Shown here: piece by piece, positions 25,617-34,136 of the stretch
Position numbering within the stretch: position 1 is the stretch's first letter
Layout: the number at the start of each line of letters is the position of its first letter
Assembly: GCA_944323725.1 (NCBI GenBank)
Contig: CALUTP010000008.1
Span: 36,108-100,107, forward strand
Length of the DNA stretch: 64,000 nucleotides
Direction: 5' to 3'
Origin: Candidatus Gastranaerophilales bacterium
Lineage (GTDB): Bacteria > Cyanobacteriota > Vampirovibrionia > Gastranaerophilales > Gastranaerophilaceae
Made by a program: the position numbers and the translations under genes
Notes under the pieces: model-generated
The model's database searches: none
Told to the model about the DNA's origin: nothing
Seen by the model: only the letters and a program-made list of their open reading frames with translations

Positions 25617-27419
25617 TTATTCTTCATCAAGACTTAATACAGCCATAAAAGCTTCCTGAGGTACTTCTACACGACCTACGGATTTCATACGTTTTTTACC
25701 TTTTTTCTGTTTTTCAAGCAATTTACGTTTACGTGAAATATCTCCGCCATAGCATTTATCAAGAACATTTTTTCTCATAGCTTTAATATTTGTTCTTGCG
25801 ATTACCCTGCCACCGACTGCTGCCTGTACTGGAACTTCGAACAACTGACGAGGGATGATTTCTTTTAGTTTTGTAGTAAGCTTTTGTCCTATATAAAATG
25901 CGCTGTCTTCATGACAAATAACAGAAAGAGCATCAACAATTTCTCCAGCAAGCATAATATCAAGTTTGACTAATTTTGAGCGCTTATAATCACAAAATTC
26001 ATAATCCATACTCGCATAACCTTTTGAACGGGATTTTAACTGATCATAAAAGTCTGTAATAACTTCACTTAAAGGAATTTCATAATCAAGACTTGCACGA
26101 ATTTTATCAAGATATGACATATTTTTAAATATTCCGCGCTTTGTCTGCGCTAAATCCATTAAAGTCCCAACATAATCATTCGGTGTAATTATTTGTACTT
26201 TCACATAAGGTTCTTCAATATAATCTCTTACTTGAGCAGGTGGAAGATTTGCAGGATTATCAATTTCAATAACTTCTCCATTTGTTTTGTGAACTTTATA
26301 AACTACAGATGGAGCAGTCGTTACAAGGTCTAAATTATATTCTCTTTCTAGACGTTCCTGTGCAATTTCCATATGAAGCATACCTAAAAATCCGCATCTG
26401 AAACCAAAACCCAATGCACTTGATGTTTCTGGCTCAAAAGTTATACTACTATCATTAAGTTTAAGTTTTTCTAGGGCTTCTTTTAGGTCTGCATAGTCAT
26501 CATTATCAACAGGATACATACCGGAAAATACCATAGGAAGAGCTTCTTTGTATCCAGGAAGGGGTTCTTTAGCTGAATTTTCAACAGTTGTGAGTGTATC
26601 ACCGACAAACCTTGTTAATTCTTTTATTGAGCCGGCAAAATATCCTACATCCCCGCATACAAGTTCATCTACAGGAACTCTTGACGGAGTTTGATAACCG
26701 AGTTCAACAACTTCATATTCTTTTCCTGATGCCATAAATTTAACTTTATCGCCACGTCTAATTTTGCCATCAATTACTTTAAAGAAACATAAAGTACCAA
26801 GATATTGATCATAAGCACTGTCAAATACTAATGCTCTAAGAGGCTTTTCAACTGTATCTTCAGGCGGAGGAATTAAATCTACAATTGATTCTAATACTTC
26901 TTCTATCCCAATACCGGCTTTAGCACTTACTGGAATTGCAAGTGAGGCGTCAATACCTAATACTTCTTCAATTTCTTCTCTTACGCGTTCTACATCTGCA
27001 GAAGGCAAATCAATTTTATTAATTACAGGAATAATTTCCAGATTTTGTTCTGCTGCAAGATATACATTTGCTAAGGTTTGAGCTTCTACACCTTGAGTGG
27101 AATCAACTATCAAAAGTGCACCCTCACAGGCTGCAAGAGAGCGTGAAACTTCATAAGAGAAATCAACATGTCCTGGTGTATCAATGAGGTTAAGAACATA
27201 TTCTTTCCCATTTTTAGCTTTATAATTCATTCTTGCAGCATTAAGTTTTATAGTAATTCCTCTTTCACGTTCAATATCCATAGAATCCATAATCTGATTC
27301 TGCATATCACGCTGAGCTACTGTACCTGTGAATTCCAATAATCTATCTGCTAGTGTTGATTTTCCATGGTCTATATGGGCAATTATACAAAAATTTCTTA
27401 CATTTTCTCTGTATTTCAT
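25617..27419 (-). CDS. lepA: elongation factor 4
   Basis: LepA is a ribosome-dependent GTPase that acts on stalled or initiating ribosomes. The P-loop is at residues 14-21 (AHIDHGKS), followed by [15 protein letters not shown] and NKIDLP. Domains II, III and V follow, with the LepA-specific C-terminus rich in lysine ([20 protein letters not shown] ... VPQEAF). The start at 27419 gives 601 residues, the family norm. The frame stays open to 27491, but the additional 24 residues are hydrophobic and unlike LepA. It converges with nothing and is followed by the CheD-like gene. Confidence 0.97.
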   Translation of the reverse strand: MKYRENVRNFCIIAHIDHGKSTLADRLLEFTGTVAQRDMQNQIMDSMDIERERGITIKLNAARMNYKAKNGKEYVLNLIDTPGHVDFSYEVSRSLAACEGALLIVDSTQGVEAQTLANVYLAAEQNLEIIPVINKIDLPSADVERVREEIEEVLGIDASLAIPVSAKAGIGIEEVLESIVDLIPPPEDTVEKPLRALVFDSAYDQYLGTLCFFKVIDGKIRRGDKVKFMASGKEYEVVELGYQTPSRVPVDELVCGDVGYFAGSIKELTRFVGDTLTTVENSAKEPLPGYKEALPMVFSGMYPVDNDDYADLKEALEKLKLNDSSITFEPETSSALGFGFRCGFLGMLHMEIAQERLEREYNLDLVTTAPSVVYKVHKTNGEVIEIDNPANLPPAQVRDYIEEPYVKVQIITPNDYVGTLMDLAQTKRGIFKNMSYLDKIRASLDYEIPLSEVITDFYDQLKSRSKGYASMDYEFCDYKRSKLVKLDIMLAGEIVDALSVICHEDSAFYIGQKLTTKLKEIIPRQLFEVPVQAAVGGRVIARTNIKAMRKNVLDKCYGGDISRKRKLLEKQKKGKKRMKSVGRVEVPQEAFMAVLSLDEE

Positions 27420-27559
27420 AACTTTAATTATATGTAAAAAATCCCTGACATCAAGTGAACTCAATATAAAAATAATTTGATTAATTTTCATTAATAATAC
27501 TTCCGTTTTTTAAAATTTCATGTATAATATATTTATTATTGGAATTAAGGAATAAAAAT

Positions 27560-27772
27560 ATGCATGGAGAACAACAGCTTCTTAATAAGCTTTATACAGC
27601 TCAAAACTGTATAAACGAAGAACAAAATTATATTGAAATTTTAAAAGTTTATTGTGAAAATAGAATGGAAAATTCAAGTGAAGTAAATAAAATTTATCCT
27701 ATTCTTTTAATTATTGAACAATCTCATCGAAATATTTCTGATAAAATTAACGAAATAATATCAATTATTTAA
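27560..27772 (+). CDS. small helical hypothetical protein
   Basis: This 70-residue protein is not recognised. It is predicted by eye to be two or three amphipathic helices (QQLLNKLYTAQNCINEEQNYIEILK, then a second region around NKIYPILLIIEQSHRNISDKINEII). AAGGAA is spaced well before the ATG at 27560, and a TATAAT lies near 27522. An upstream TTG at 27539 would add seven residues. Its last 12 bases overlap the 3' end of prmC on the other strand. It could be a small regulator or structural protein; nothing in the neighbourhood decides. Confidence 0.5.
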   Translation: MHGEQQLLNKLYTAQNCINEEQNYIEILKVYCENRMENSSEVNKIYPILLIIEQSHRNISDKINEIISII

Positions 27773-28603
27773 TTTTCCACAAATAACTCTATCTATGTTT
27801 GCAAGGTCTTTTATAATTTCTATTGAAGTAAATCCAGCCTTTTCCATTAATTTTTTTACATCCTGAGCTTGTCCTATACCTAATTCATATAGCAAATATC
27901 CGTCTTTATTTAAAATTTCAAAAGCTCCAGATGTGATTTTTTCATAAAATTCTAACCCTAGCTCATCCTTTGTATATAAAGCAATTTCAGGGTCAAAGGA
28001 TACTTCTTTTTGCACATCAGATTTTTGTGAAATTGGTATATATGGCGGATTAGAAATTATTATATCAAAACTTTCATTTGGTTTTATATTAGAGAAAATG
28101 TCTGATTTTCTAAATATTGCTTTATTATATAAATTTAATCTAGAAGCATTGTCTAATGCAGTATTTAATGCATCTGTCGAAATATCAAGACCAATAATAT
28201 GACATTCTGTATGTTTTGCAATCATACAAGCTATACATCCACTTCCAGTACCAATATCTAATGCCATTTTATAATTATTTTTATTTATAATTTCTATAGC
28301 TTTTCTTACAAGTAATTCAGTTTCATCCCTTGGGATAAGTACATGAGGATTAACAATAAATTTTTCACCCATAAAGTCCGCAAAGCCTATTATATGCTGT
28401 ATTGGTTGCTTCGTTTGAGCACGTAGTTTTGCTTTTTCTTCAACTATTTTTAGTTTTTCACTATCAATTTTGTTACTGATAATAATATCTTTTACACTGT
28501 AGCCTGCAAAGTGTTCAATGAGTAATTTTACTTCTATATTAGCCTCATTAGGTTCAATTCCACTGTCTGTCAAAATTTTTATTATTTCATGTATGCTTGT
28601 CAT
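27761..28603 (-). CDS. prmC: release factor glutamine methyltransferase
   Basis: PrmC (HemK) methylates the glutamine of the GGQ motif in release factors. The N-terminal helical bundle is followed by QPIQHIIGFADFMG and the S-adenosylmethionine site (ALDIGTGSGCIA, about residues 115-125). The catalytic NPPY motif is at residues 185-188. The length of 280 residues is typical. It lies three bases downstream of the DUF3137 gene and ends overlapping the small gene at 27560-27772 on the opposite strand. prfA is not present here. Confidence 0.96.
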   Translation of the reverse strand: MTSIHEIIKILTDSGIEPNEANIEVKLLIEHFAGYSVKDIIISNKIDSEKLKIVEEKAKLRAQTKQPIQHIIGFADFMGEKFIVNPHVLIPRDETELLVRKAIEIINKNNYKMALDIGTGSGCIACMIAKHTECHIIGLDISTDALNTALDNASRLNLYNKAIFRKSDIFSNIKPNESFDIIISNPPYIPISQKSDVQKEVSFDPEIALYTKDELGLEFYEKITSGAFEILNKDGYLLYELGIGQAQDVKKLMEKAGFTSIEIIKDLANIDRVICGKLNN

Positions 28604-28605
28604 AG

Positions 28606-29535
28606 TTATAATCCGGTTTTTTGTGTTACTTTAAGATAATCAATCATTTCAAAGATTGATATAATTTCTTTTAAAAAATTCATAAAAGGTTCGGTATCTG
28701 TCACAGGTCTATGTAAGGAACCTAGTTTAAATAAATCTTTTGATGTAGCAAGAGCAATAAGTAGTTTGCCATCTTTAAACGAGCATTCTGCATGTTTTGT
28801 TCCAAAAGTATTTGATATTTTTTTAAATCGTTCCATAAAGGCTGTTGTTAAAATATATCTTGCTTCTACCTGATCATTTGCATCAACGAAAAATTGTTTA
28901 GTAAATTCAGGATCTTCTAGTTTTACTTCATCATAAACTTTCTTATTACCGATTAGCCCCCTGCACCTTACAATTGTATGTCCTGTAAATTTTTTACCTG
29001 TTCCAATTAGAATTATTACCCCTTTAAATGTTGTATGCGTATGCCTTCTACCTTTTGAATCCCTTGTTGTATATGTAAGTTCTGTTTCTGAAATATCTAT
29101 TGGCATATTATTATATATACCTGTAAAATTGTCATCAACACTTCTATTTTCAAAATAGCCAAAAACTTCTGATGTTCTGATAAATTCAGTATCTATTACG
29201 GTTAAGTTTGTCCAGCTAAAGTTCCCAAATGCCTGCATTATTATAGGCATAATTCTTGTTTTAAATCGGGTTTCAAAGTTCTTTTGCATACACACATATA
29301 TTATGCATGAAATAAATATCCCAATAAATGCTAAACTACCAATAAATCCTTGATTAATATTTATACAATATATCAATGTGGGGATGCAAATTGTAAGCCC
29401 AATAATAGTGTATATAATTGCACTCTTTAGAGTTTTTGTTCTATCAGTTTCTAAAGTTTGAAGTGATGGTACTACTTTGCTATGGTATATTTTTGCAAAA
29501 TTGCTTTTAAAATCTTGTATGTTGTTAAATTCCAT
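28606..29535 (-). CDS. DUF3137 family membrane protein
   Basis: This 309-residue protein has two adjacent membrane helices at about residues 38-83 (IIYTIIGLTICIPTLIYCI and FIGSLAFIGIFISCIIYVC). The remaining cytoplasmic domain has the DUF3137 pattern, including FKTRIMPIIMQAFG, VFGYFENRSVDDNFTG and the strand HTTFKGVIILIGTGKKF. The family is widespread but uncharacterised. It is the first gene of a two-gene unit with prmC. No catalytic residues can be picked out. Confidence 0.75.
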   Translation of the reverse strand: MEFNNIQDFKSNFAKIYHSKVVPSLQTLETDRTKTLKSAIIYTIIGLTICIPTLIYCININQGFIGSLAFIGIFISCIIYVCMQKNFETRFKTRIMPIIMQAFGNFSWTNLTVIDTEFIRTSEVFGYFENRSVDDNFTGIYNNMPIDISETELTYTTRDSKGRRHTHTTFKGVIILIGTGKKFTGHTIVRCRGLIGNKKVYDEVKLEDPEFTKQFFVDANDQVEARYILTTAFMERFKKISNTFGTKHAECSFKDGKLLIALATSKDLFKLGSLHRPVTDTEPFMNFLKEIISIFEMIDYLKVTQKTGL

Positions 29536-29569
29536 TTTTTAATATTACAGTATTTTAATTTTTATTTAT

Positions 29570-30070
29570 TCATTCAATTATAGTATTCTCTTTTTCATGT
29601 GCTGTTATTATATAATCTATTTCATTTTTAGCTTCCAATTTTGACGAAAGTTCCTTTTTTTCAATATTATACTTTTTACACAATTTTTCATAATAATAAA
29701 GCTGTTTTTTAGTTGGGGCTTCTTTGCTCATTTTTACTTCTTGTAGAAATTTTCTTTTCTTTTTTTCAAATTCTTTTTGCGCTTGAATAATAGGTTCCTG
29801 CTTTTTCTTGTAATCATAATACTTACGACATTCTTTTAGATACAATTCTGTATCTTTTAAAAATTGGTTATTATCTATTAGTTCTTTTAAAAACTCAAAT
29901 CTGGAAGAATTTATTTCAAGATAATACTTTTCATCTTCAATAAATTTTGCAAGAATTTCTTGAACATCAAGTTCTGGAGATTTCTTTACAAGTGCACGTA
30001 AAAAATTACATAATGCGCTTTTTTGATTTTTAGTTAGTTCAAGGTATATTTGTTTTTTTATTTCATACAT
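29570..30070 (-). CDS. charged helical hypothetical protein
   Basis: This 166-residue protein is not recognised. It is strongly helical and charged, with a probable coiled coil at about residues 70-125 (YLKECRKYYDYKKKQEP ... KEFEKKKRKFLQEVKMSKE). There is no signal peptide, membrane segment or cysteine motif. The C-terminal stretch KKQLYYYEKLCKKYNIE is of a type seen in DNA-associated helical domains, but that is too weak for a function. It has no strong ribosome-binding site and stands alone between two other minus-strand genes. Confidence 0.5.
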   Translation of the reverse strand: MYEIKKQIYLELTKNQKSALCNFLRALVKKSPELDVQEILAKFIEDEKYYLEINSSRFEFLKELIDNNQFLKDTELYLKECRKYYDYKKKQEPIIQAQKEFEKKKRKFLQEVKMSKEAPTKKQLYYYEKLCKKYNIEKKELSSKLEAKNEIDYIITAHEKENTIIE

Positions 30071-30106
30071 ATATTTATTTTAGCTCAATAGCCTTTAAAA
30101 ATCCAG

Positions 30107-30141
30107 AAAAATAAAATGGCTGACATAAAATTTGTCAGCCA
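30107..30141 (-). terminator. terminator of the 30181-30642 gene
   Basis: A 9-bp perfect stem (TGGCTGACA at 30117-30125 with its complement at 30133-30141) is followed on the minus strand by a T-rich tract. Confidence 0.8.
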
Positions 30142-30180
30142 CAATATTTGTGTGAGTAAATGTTTATTTATAAGTTGTTA

Positions 30181-30642
30181 TTATGCGAAAGCAATCATTT
30201 TATCATATTCATCAACTGCACCAGCACCGATTCTTTCAGCTTGTTCTGCTGGAGCTTGAGCTATATATGATAAGGTTTTAGGACTCAAAAATGCTGCTAT
30301 ATCTTCATCAAGCCCTTCAACTTCTGCAGGGATACCTGCTTCATGTTTCAAAGCATAAATGTCAGGTTCAGCTTTAAAAAATTGTGAAGCTCTTGCTTCT
30401 ACTGCTTTATCGGAAGTATCAACCTTTTTAGCTTGAGCTGTTAAATGCAGACCCCAAATAGCATTTGCATCAAGGTTTAAATTTGTCTTATCAACTTTTG
30501 CAGATTCAGCTGCTGCCTGAGTTTGTCCTACAGGTACATTTTCTTTTGGTGCAGCTTTTTTAGGTTCTTCCTTTTCAACTTTTTTGCCGAACAGAAAATT
30601 GTTTACGTTTCCTAAATTTCCGTTAAATTTGTCGATTGCCAT
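30181..30642 (-). CDS. small hydrophilic protein behind a long leader
   Basis: The function is unknown. The 153 residues have a lysine/proline/alanine-rich disordered middle (VEKEEPKKAAPKENVPVG, about 25-50). A more ordered Ala-rich C-terminal part (ANAIWGLHLTAQ, then SYIAQAPAEQAERIGAG) follows. No signal peptide or cysteine is present. The start at 30642 has GGAGAAAG upstream; ATG at 30657 is the alternative. An upstream region of more than 200 bases precedes it and contains a weak third sigma-28-like site. A clear terminator follows, so it is monocistronic. Composition suggests a secreted-by-other-route or structural protein, without proof. Confidence 0.6.
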   Translation of the reverse strand: MAIDKFNGNLGNVNNFLFGKKVEKEEPKKAAPKENVPVGQTQAAAESAKVDKTNLNLDANAIWGLHLTAQAKKVDTSDKAVEARASQFFKAEPDIYALKHEAGIPAEVEGLDEDIAAFLSPKTLSYIAQAPAEQAERIGAGAVDEYDKMIAFA

Positions 30643-30680
30643 CTTTTCTTTCTCCATTTAATTATTTACTCACATTCTCT

Positions 30681-30708
30681 TAATCGTCACTTTTATATTT
30701 TTTCTTTA
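30681..30708 (-). promoter_or_regulatory. weak sigma-28-like site
   Basis: On the minus strand, TAAAGAAA (30708-30701), 12 bases, GACGATTA (30688-30681). The spacing equals the two strong sites and the -10-like box keeps CGAT, but three positions of the -35-like box and two of the other differ. It may be chance in A+T-rich DNA. Confidence 0.35.
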
Positions 30709-30917
30709 ATGATTAAGCCGAATTTGTCTGGTTTTGTAACAAATGTTTACATTCTTATACTCTGCGATTCTTTTTCCTGTGAATTAATTTTCTCTTGTAT
30801 TTATATAAAGTAATTTCGTATTTAAAAATTGCGCAAAGCGTATATAAAATTTACATATACTTTACATTTGTTTACAATAGATTTAAATAATAAAAACAGT
30901 GTAAATCCCTAATATTA

Positions 30918-31721
30918 TTATACTTTTAGATTAGAAAAAACAAATTTATCCATAGCTTCAGCAAAACCGTCATTTTCGACAGAATCAGTTATAAAATCAG
31001 CATATTTTTTGAGTTCTTCAGTTGCATTGCCCATAGCAACAGCAATTCCTCCAGCTTTTAAAAGTTCTATATCATTATCTTGATCTCCGATTGTGAGAAT
31101 TTCTTCTTTTTTAATACCCCACATATCTGCTAGGAATTCAACTCCTGCGCATTTTGTTGCGTTAGGATTCCCTATTTCACAAAAATATGGAGTTGATTTT
31201 ACAACGTATAATTCAGGAAAAGTCTTATGAAGCTCTTCTACCCAGCTTGTTACTCTTTCAGCATCATTATAATCAATTGCGAGAATTTTATTTACATTAT
31301 CAATTTTTAATCTGGAAAATGGACATACTGTGTAGGATACAAATTTACCATCAGTATATTTTTTCACAAAATCATTATCTTTTTCTACATATAATTTATC
31401 ATCAAGATACAGATTTATATGAATATTATTGTCTTTTGCCCATTTAATTATTTTATTAGCGTAGTCATTACATAAGTTTTGCTGGTATAGAGTGTCACCA
31501 GATTGTGATTTTATGAGTCCTCCCTGATAAGATACAATGGGGGTATTAAGCCCAAGTATATCAGCAATATGTTTGGTTGCACAGTGCATTCTGCCTGTGA
31601 CAAGAACGACTTTAATATTATTTTCGCACAGTTTTTTTATACAGCATTTGACATTTTCTGTAATTCCGGTATCCCACTTGACGATGGTTCCATCAATATC
31701 TGTAGCAACCATTTTTATCAT
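30918..31721 (-). CDS. Cof-type HAD-superfamily phosphatase
   Basis: The protein is a 267-residue HAD hydrolase with a Cof-type (C2) cap. Motif I is near the N-terminus (VATDIDGTIV), with the nucleophile and general acid aspartates. Motif II is VLVTGR, motif III is the lysine in NATKCAGVEFL, and motif IV is LTIGDQDNDIELL. Members dephosphorylate sugar phosphates, flavin or pyridoxal phosphate; the substrate is not predictable. Its ATG overlaps the stop of the NUDIX gene (ATGA at 31718-31721), so it is the last gene of a coupled operon of four. Confidence 0.93.
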   Translation of the reverse strand: MIKMVATDIDGTIVKWDTGITENVKCCIKKLCENNIKVVLVTGRMHCATKHIADILGLNTPIVSYQGGLIKSQSGDTLYQQNLCNDYANKIIKWAKDNNIHINLYLDDKLYVEKDNDFVKKYTDGKFVSYTVCPFSRLKIDNVNKILAIDYNDAERVTSWVEELHKTFPELYVVKSTPYFCEIGNPNATKCAGVEFLADMWGIKKEEILTIGDQDNDIELLKAGGIAVAMGNATEELKKYADFITDSVENDGFAEAMDKFVFSNLKV

Positions 31722-32245
31722 AATTTAAGACCTCTAAGGATCGCGCATAATGTTTTTGCGTCGCTAATTTCGCCATTTTTAACCATATTGCAGATATTAC
31801 TTATATTAAATTCAAAAGTCTTTATAATTTCCCCTTCATCGGGATGTTCCCCTACAAATTCAAGATTAGTAGCTTTGTACAGATATAATTTTTCAGTACT
31901 ATAACCTGCAGAGGTGTATATAAATCCTAAAGATGTCCAATCTTTGGCTTTATAACCGGTTTCTTCTTCCAGTTCTCTTTGAGCAGCTAGGTCAGGATTT
32001 TCGTCCTTTTCTAATTTTCCTGCCGGAAGTTCATATATAGTTTGTTTTAAAGGGTATCTATATTGTTTTACAAAAAGAATAGTACTTTCATCTTTGAATG
32101 CCAGAATTACTACTCCGCCTGAGTGGTGAACTATTTCTCGAAAAGACTTTTTCCCATTGGCGAGTTCAACTTCATCACGACATACTCTAATTATTTTGCC
32201 GTCGTAAACACATTCAGATGCCAATTCTTTTTCTTCAAATTTCAT
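31718..32245 (-). CDS. NUDIX hydrolase, ADP-ribose pyrophosphatase-like
   Basis: The NUDIX box is complete (GKLEKDENPDLAAQRELEEETG, G-x5-E-x7-R-E-x2-E-E-x-G), at about residues 88-109 of 175. The surrounding pattern (VVILAFKDESTILFVKQYRYPL before it, YTSAGYSTEKLYLY after it) is that of ADP-ribose pyrophosphatases of the NudF type. They hydrolyse ADP-ribose to AMP and ribose-5-phosphate. It sits between the HEAT-like gene and the Cof phosphatase and is coupled to the latter by an ATGA overlap. Confidence 0.93.
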   Translation of the reverse strand: MKFEEKELASECVYDGKIIRVCRDEVELANGKKSFREIVHHSGGVVILAFKDESTILFVKQYRYPLKQTIYELPAGKLEKDENPDLAAQRELEEETGYKAKDWTSLGFIYTSAGYSTEKLYLYKATNLEFVGEHPDEGEIIKTFEFNISNICNMVKNGEISDAKTLCAILRGLKL

Positions 32246-32267
32246 ATAATAATAATAACATAAATTC

Positions 32268-33440
32268 TTATAAAGAGCGAATTATTGATTTTATGTTTTC
32301 ATCAGTAATTTTTACTAATGCAACTGTTTTTGCAGTATCATCTAAAGAATTCAATCGTTTTAAAGTTTCGGCTGTTTTTAGAATAATTGTCTGATTATTA
32401 CATTTTAAAAGTTCTCTTATAGCAAAAATGTCATCTGAAAAATCTAAAGCTGTATATACAAAGTAGCTGTCCTCATTTAACTCCTCTTTCAAAAGCTGCT
32501 TAAAATGTTTTTTATTAATCCCAGAAAGGAGTTTTTTAATATTTTGGATTTCATTTTTTGTATCTTTGTCTTCATCAAACAAATATTCATCATTTTCAGT
32601 AAGAGTTTCAAACTTTTCCTGAGCATTAAGCATCACAGCAGCTATTTTGCTGTCTGGTTCTGAGGAAATTAAATTATCAAAGACTTCTTTTAATTCAAAA
32701 TCTAAAACAATTGCAGGACTTAGAATTTCGCCAAGACCATTAATAATATAATTGATAGTTAAAAGAGCATCTTCATAATGATTATTTAATAATTCGAATA
32801 GATCTGAAAGATATGGTATTTCTCCTGCAATGTTTTCTGCCATAGAAGAATTTTTCATCGCTTTAAATATTTGATTAAGAGCCTCTTTATTCCCATACAT
32901 AATAAGAAATTTTACTGCTGATAATTTTTCAAAGTCATCATCAAATGAGAGCTTTTCAATAGCATTATTATAGGAAATTTCGTCCTGAAACATCCCAAGA
33001 GTTGCAGCACAATTTGCATTAAGACTATCATCAGCAGAATAAGAATTTTCTCTCAAATACTCAAGAGCAAGAGGATCTTGAATATATGAAAAATACTTTG
33101 CACAATATGTTTTTTGTGCATTACTGCCAGTTTCAAATATTTCTAATATTTCATCAGTTAAATCTTCATCAGCATACTTTGCTAAAACAGAAATTATAAC
33201 ATCATCATAATATGGTGAATAATAATTAAAAAATTTTAAAAGATTTTTATAATTAGTTTTATTGCAAGCATTAAAAATTCGTTGAGCAACATTTTGTTTA
33301 ATAAAATCAAACAAAAAATTATCCTTTGCAACAAGTTCCTTAAATAAATCTACATCAGCATCATCAACTAAGTGAGCAGCAGCCTGTTCATAATCACTTT
33401 TATTTTTGCCTGTGAGTTTTTTGATTAGATCTTCACCCAT
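32268..33440 (-). CDS. HEAT-like helical repeat protein
   Basis: The protein is 390 residues of repeated helical pairs of about 30-35 residues (ADEDLTDEILEIFETGSNAQKTYCAKYFSYIQDPLALEYL and similar), giving an acidic HEAT/armadillo-like scaffold. There is no catalytic motif, signal peptide or membrane segment. It begins three bases after the stop of the SLOG-domain gene and is followed by the NUDIX gene. Scaffolds of this kind act in protein-protein contacts; the partner is unknown. Confidence 0.65.
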   Translation of the reverse strand: MGEDLIKKLTGKNKSDYEQAAAHLVDDADVDLFKELVAKDNFLFDFIKQNVAQRIFNACNKTNYKNLLKFFNYYSPYYDDVIISVLAKYADEDLTDEILEIFETGSNAQKTYCAKYFSYIQDPLALEYLRENSYSADDSLNANCAATLGMFQDEISYNNAIEKLSFDDDFEKLSAVKFLIMYGNKEALNQIFKAMKNSSMAENIAGEIPYLSDLFELLNNHYEDALLTINYIINGLGEILSPAIVLDFELKEVFDNLISSEPDSKIAAVMLNAQEKFETLTENDEYLFDEDKDTKNEIQNIKKLLSGINKKHFKQLLKEELNEDSYFVYTALDFSDDIFAIRELLKCNNQTIILKTAETLKRLNSLDDTAKTVALVKITDENIKSIIRSL

Positions 33441-33442
33441 AG

Positions 33443-34039
33443 TTAGTCAAGATAAAAAACAGTAATAACCTTATGACCTTCTTCAGCATATTGAACAGCA
33501 TTATGAAGGGTTTTGCTGGTATGAGAAAGGAAGCAAATTAATTGGTTGCAATCGTCAATAATTTCTCTATTGCAAACTCTAGAAGCATCAGCAAGAGTCA
33601 TCATAGCTCTATCAGCGTGCTCAATAATATTAGGGACACCAATAAGTTGATTTTGTACATCCGAAGGCTGTTGACCAATAGTTTGAGGTAAAATGACTTT
33701 TAATTTATCAGGATTAGCCTTCATAGCACCTCTGATAGCTGCTGCGTTGGTACCTGAAGATCCGCCAGATGTAATAATGGTATTACCTTGCATTACAAGG
33801 GCTGTAGTAAGAGTTTCAATCATCTGTTGATGAGTAATAGGAAGATTACGACTTCCAATAATAGCGATTTTTTTAGCTGATTGTCTAATAGTTGCGAGTT
33901 CTTGGGCTAATTCGTCAACTGTATGTGGAGAATCCGATTTTACAGTATCTAAATCATCCATTGGAACAACAATTGAAGGTTGTTCACTTTTTTTATCATC
34001 ATCAGCACTCATTGTAATTTTGGTTTCAAAATCTGCCAT
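33443..34039 (-). CDS. DprA-like SLOG-domain protein
   Basis: This 198-residue protein has a disordered acidic N-terminus (about 55 residues) and a Rossmann-like SLOG/DprA domain. That domain shows KIAIIGSRNLP, then TTALVMQGNTIITSGGSSGTNAAAIRGA, and the closing VITVFYLD. The GSRN and SGG(x)SG-x(2)-A pattern is that of the DNA-recombination mediator DprA. The winged-helix and N-terminal extensions of full DprA are absent, which is the short form common in cyanobacteria. It may bind nucleotide ligands rather than load RecA. It is the first gene of a four-gene operon and divergent from the helicase gene. TAGGAAAT precedes the ATG. Confidence 0.8.
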   Translation of the reverse strand: MADFETKITMSADDDKKSEQPSIVVPMDDLDTVKSDSPHTVDELAQELATIRQSAKKIAIIGSRNLPITHQQMIETLTTALVMQGNTIITSGGSSGTNAAAIRGAMKANPDKLKVILPQTIGQQPSDVQNQLIGVPNIIEHADRAMMTLADASRVCNREIIDDCNQLICFLSHTSKTLHNAVQYAEEGHKVITVFYLD

Positions 34040-34136
34040 TATTTCCTACTTTCTAAATAAATCCTAATAATTGAAATAAAAATTTTTTTCGATTATGCTG
34101 ATTATAACATAAAAAATCAATTTTGGGAATAGGGAT

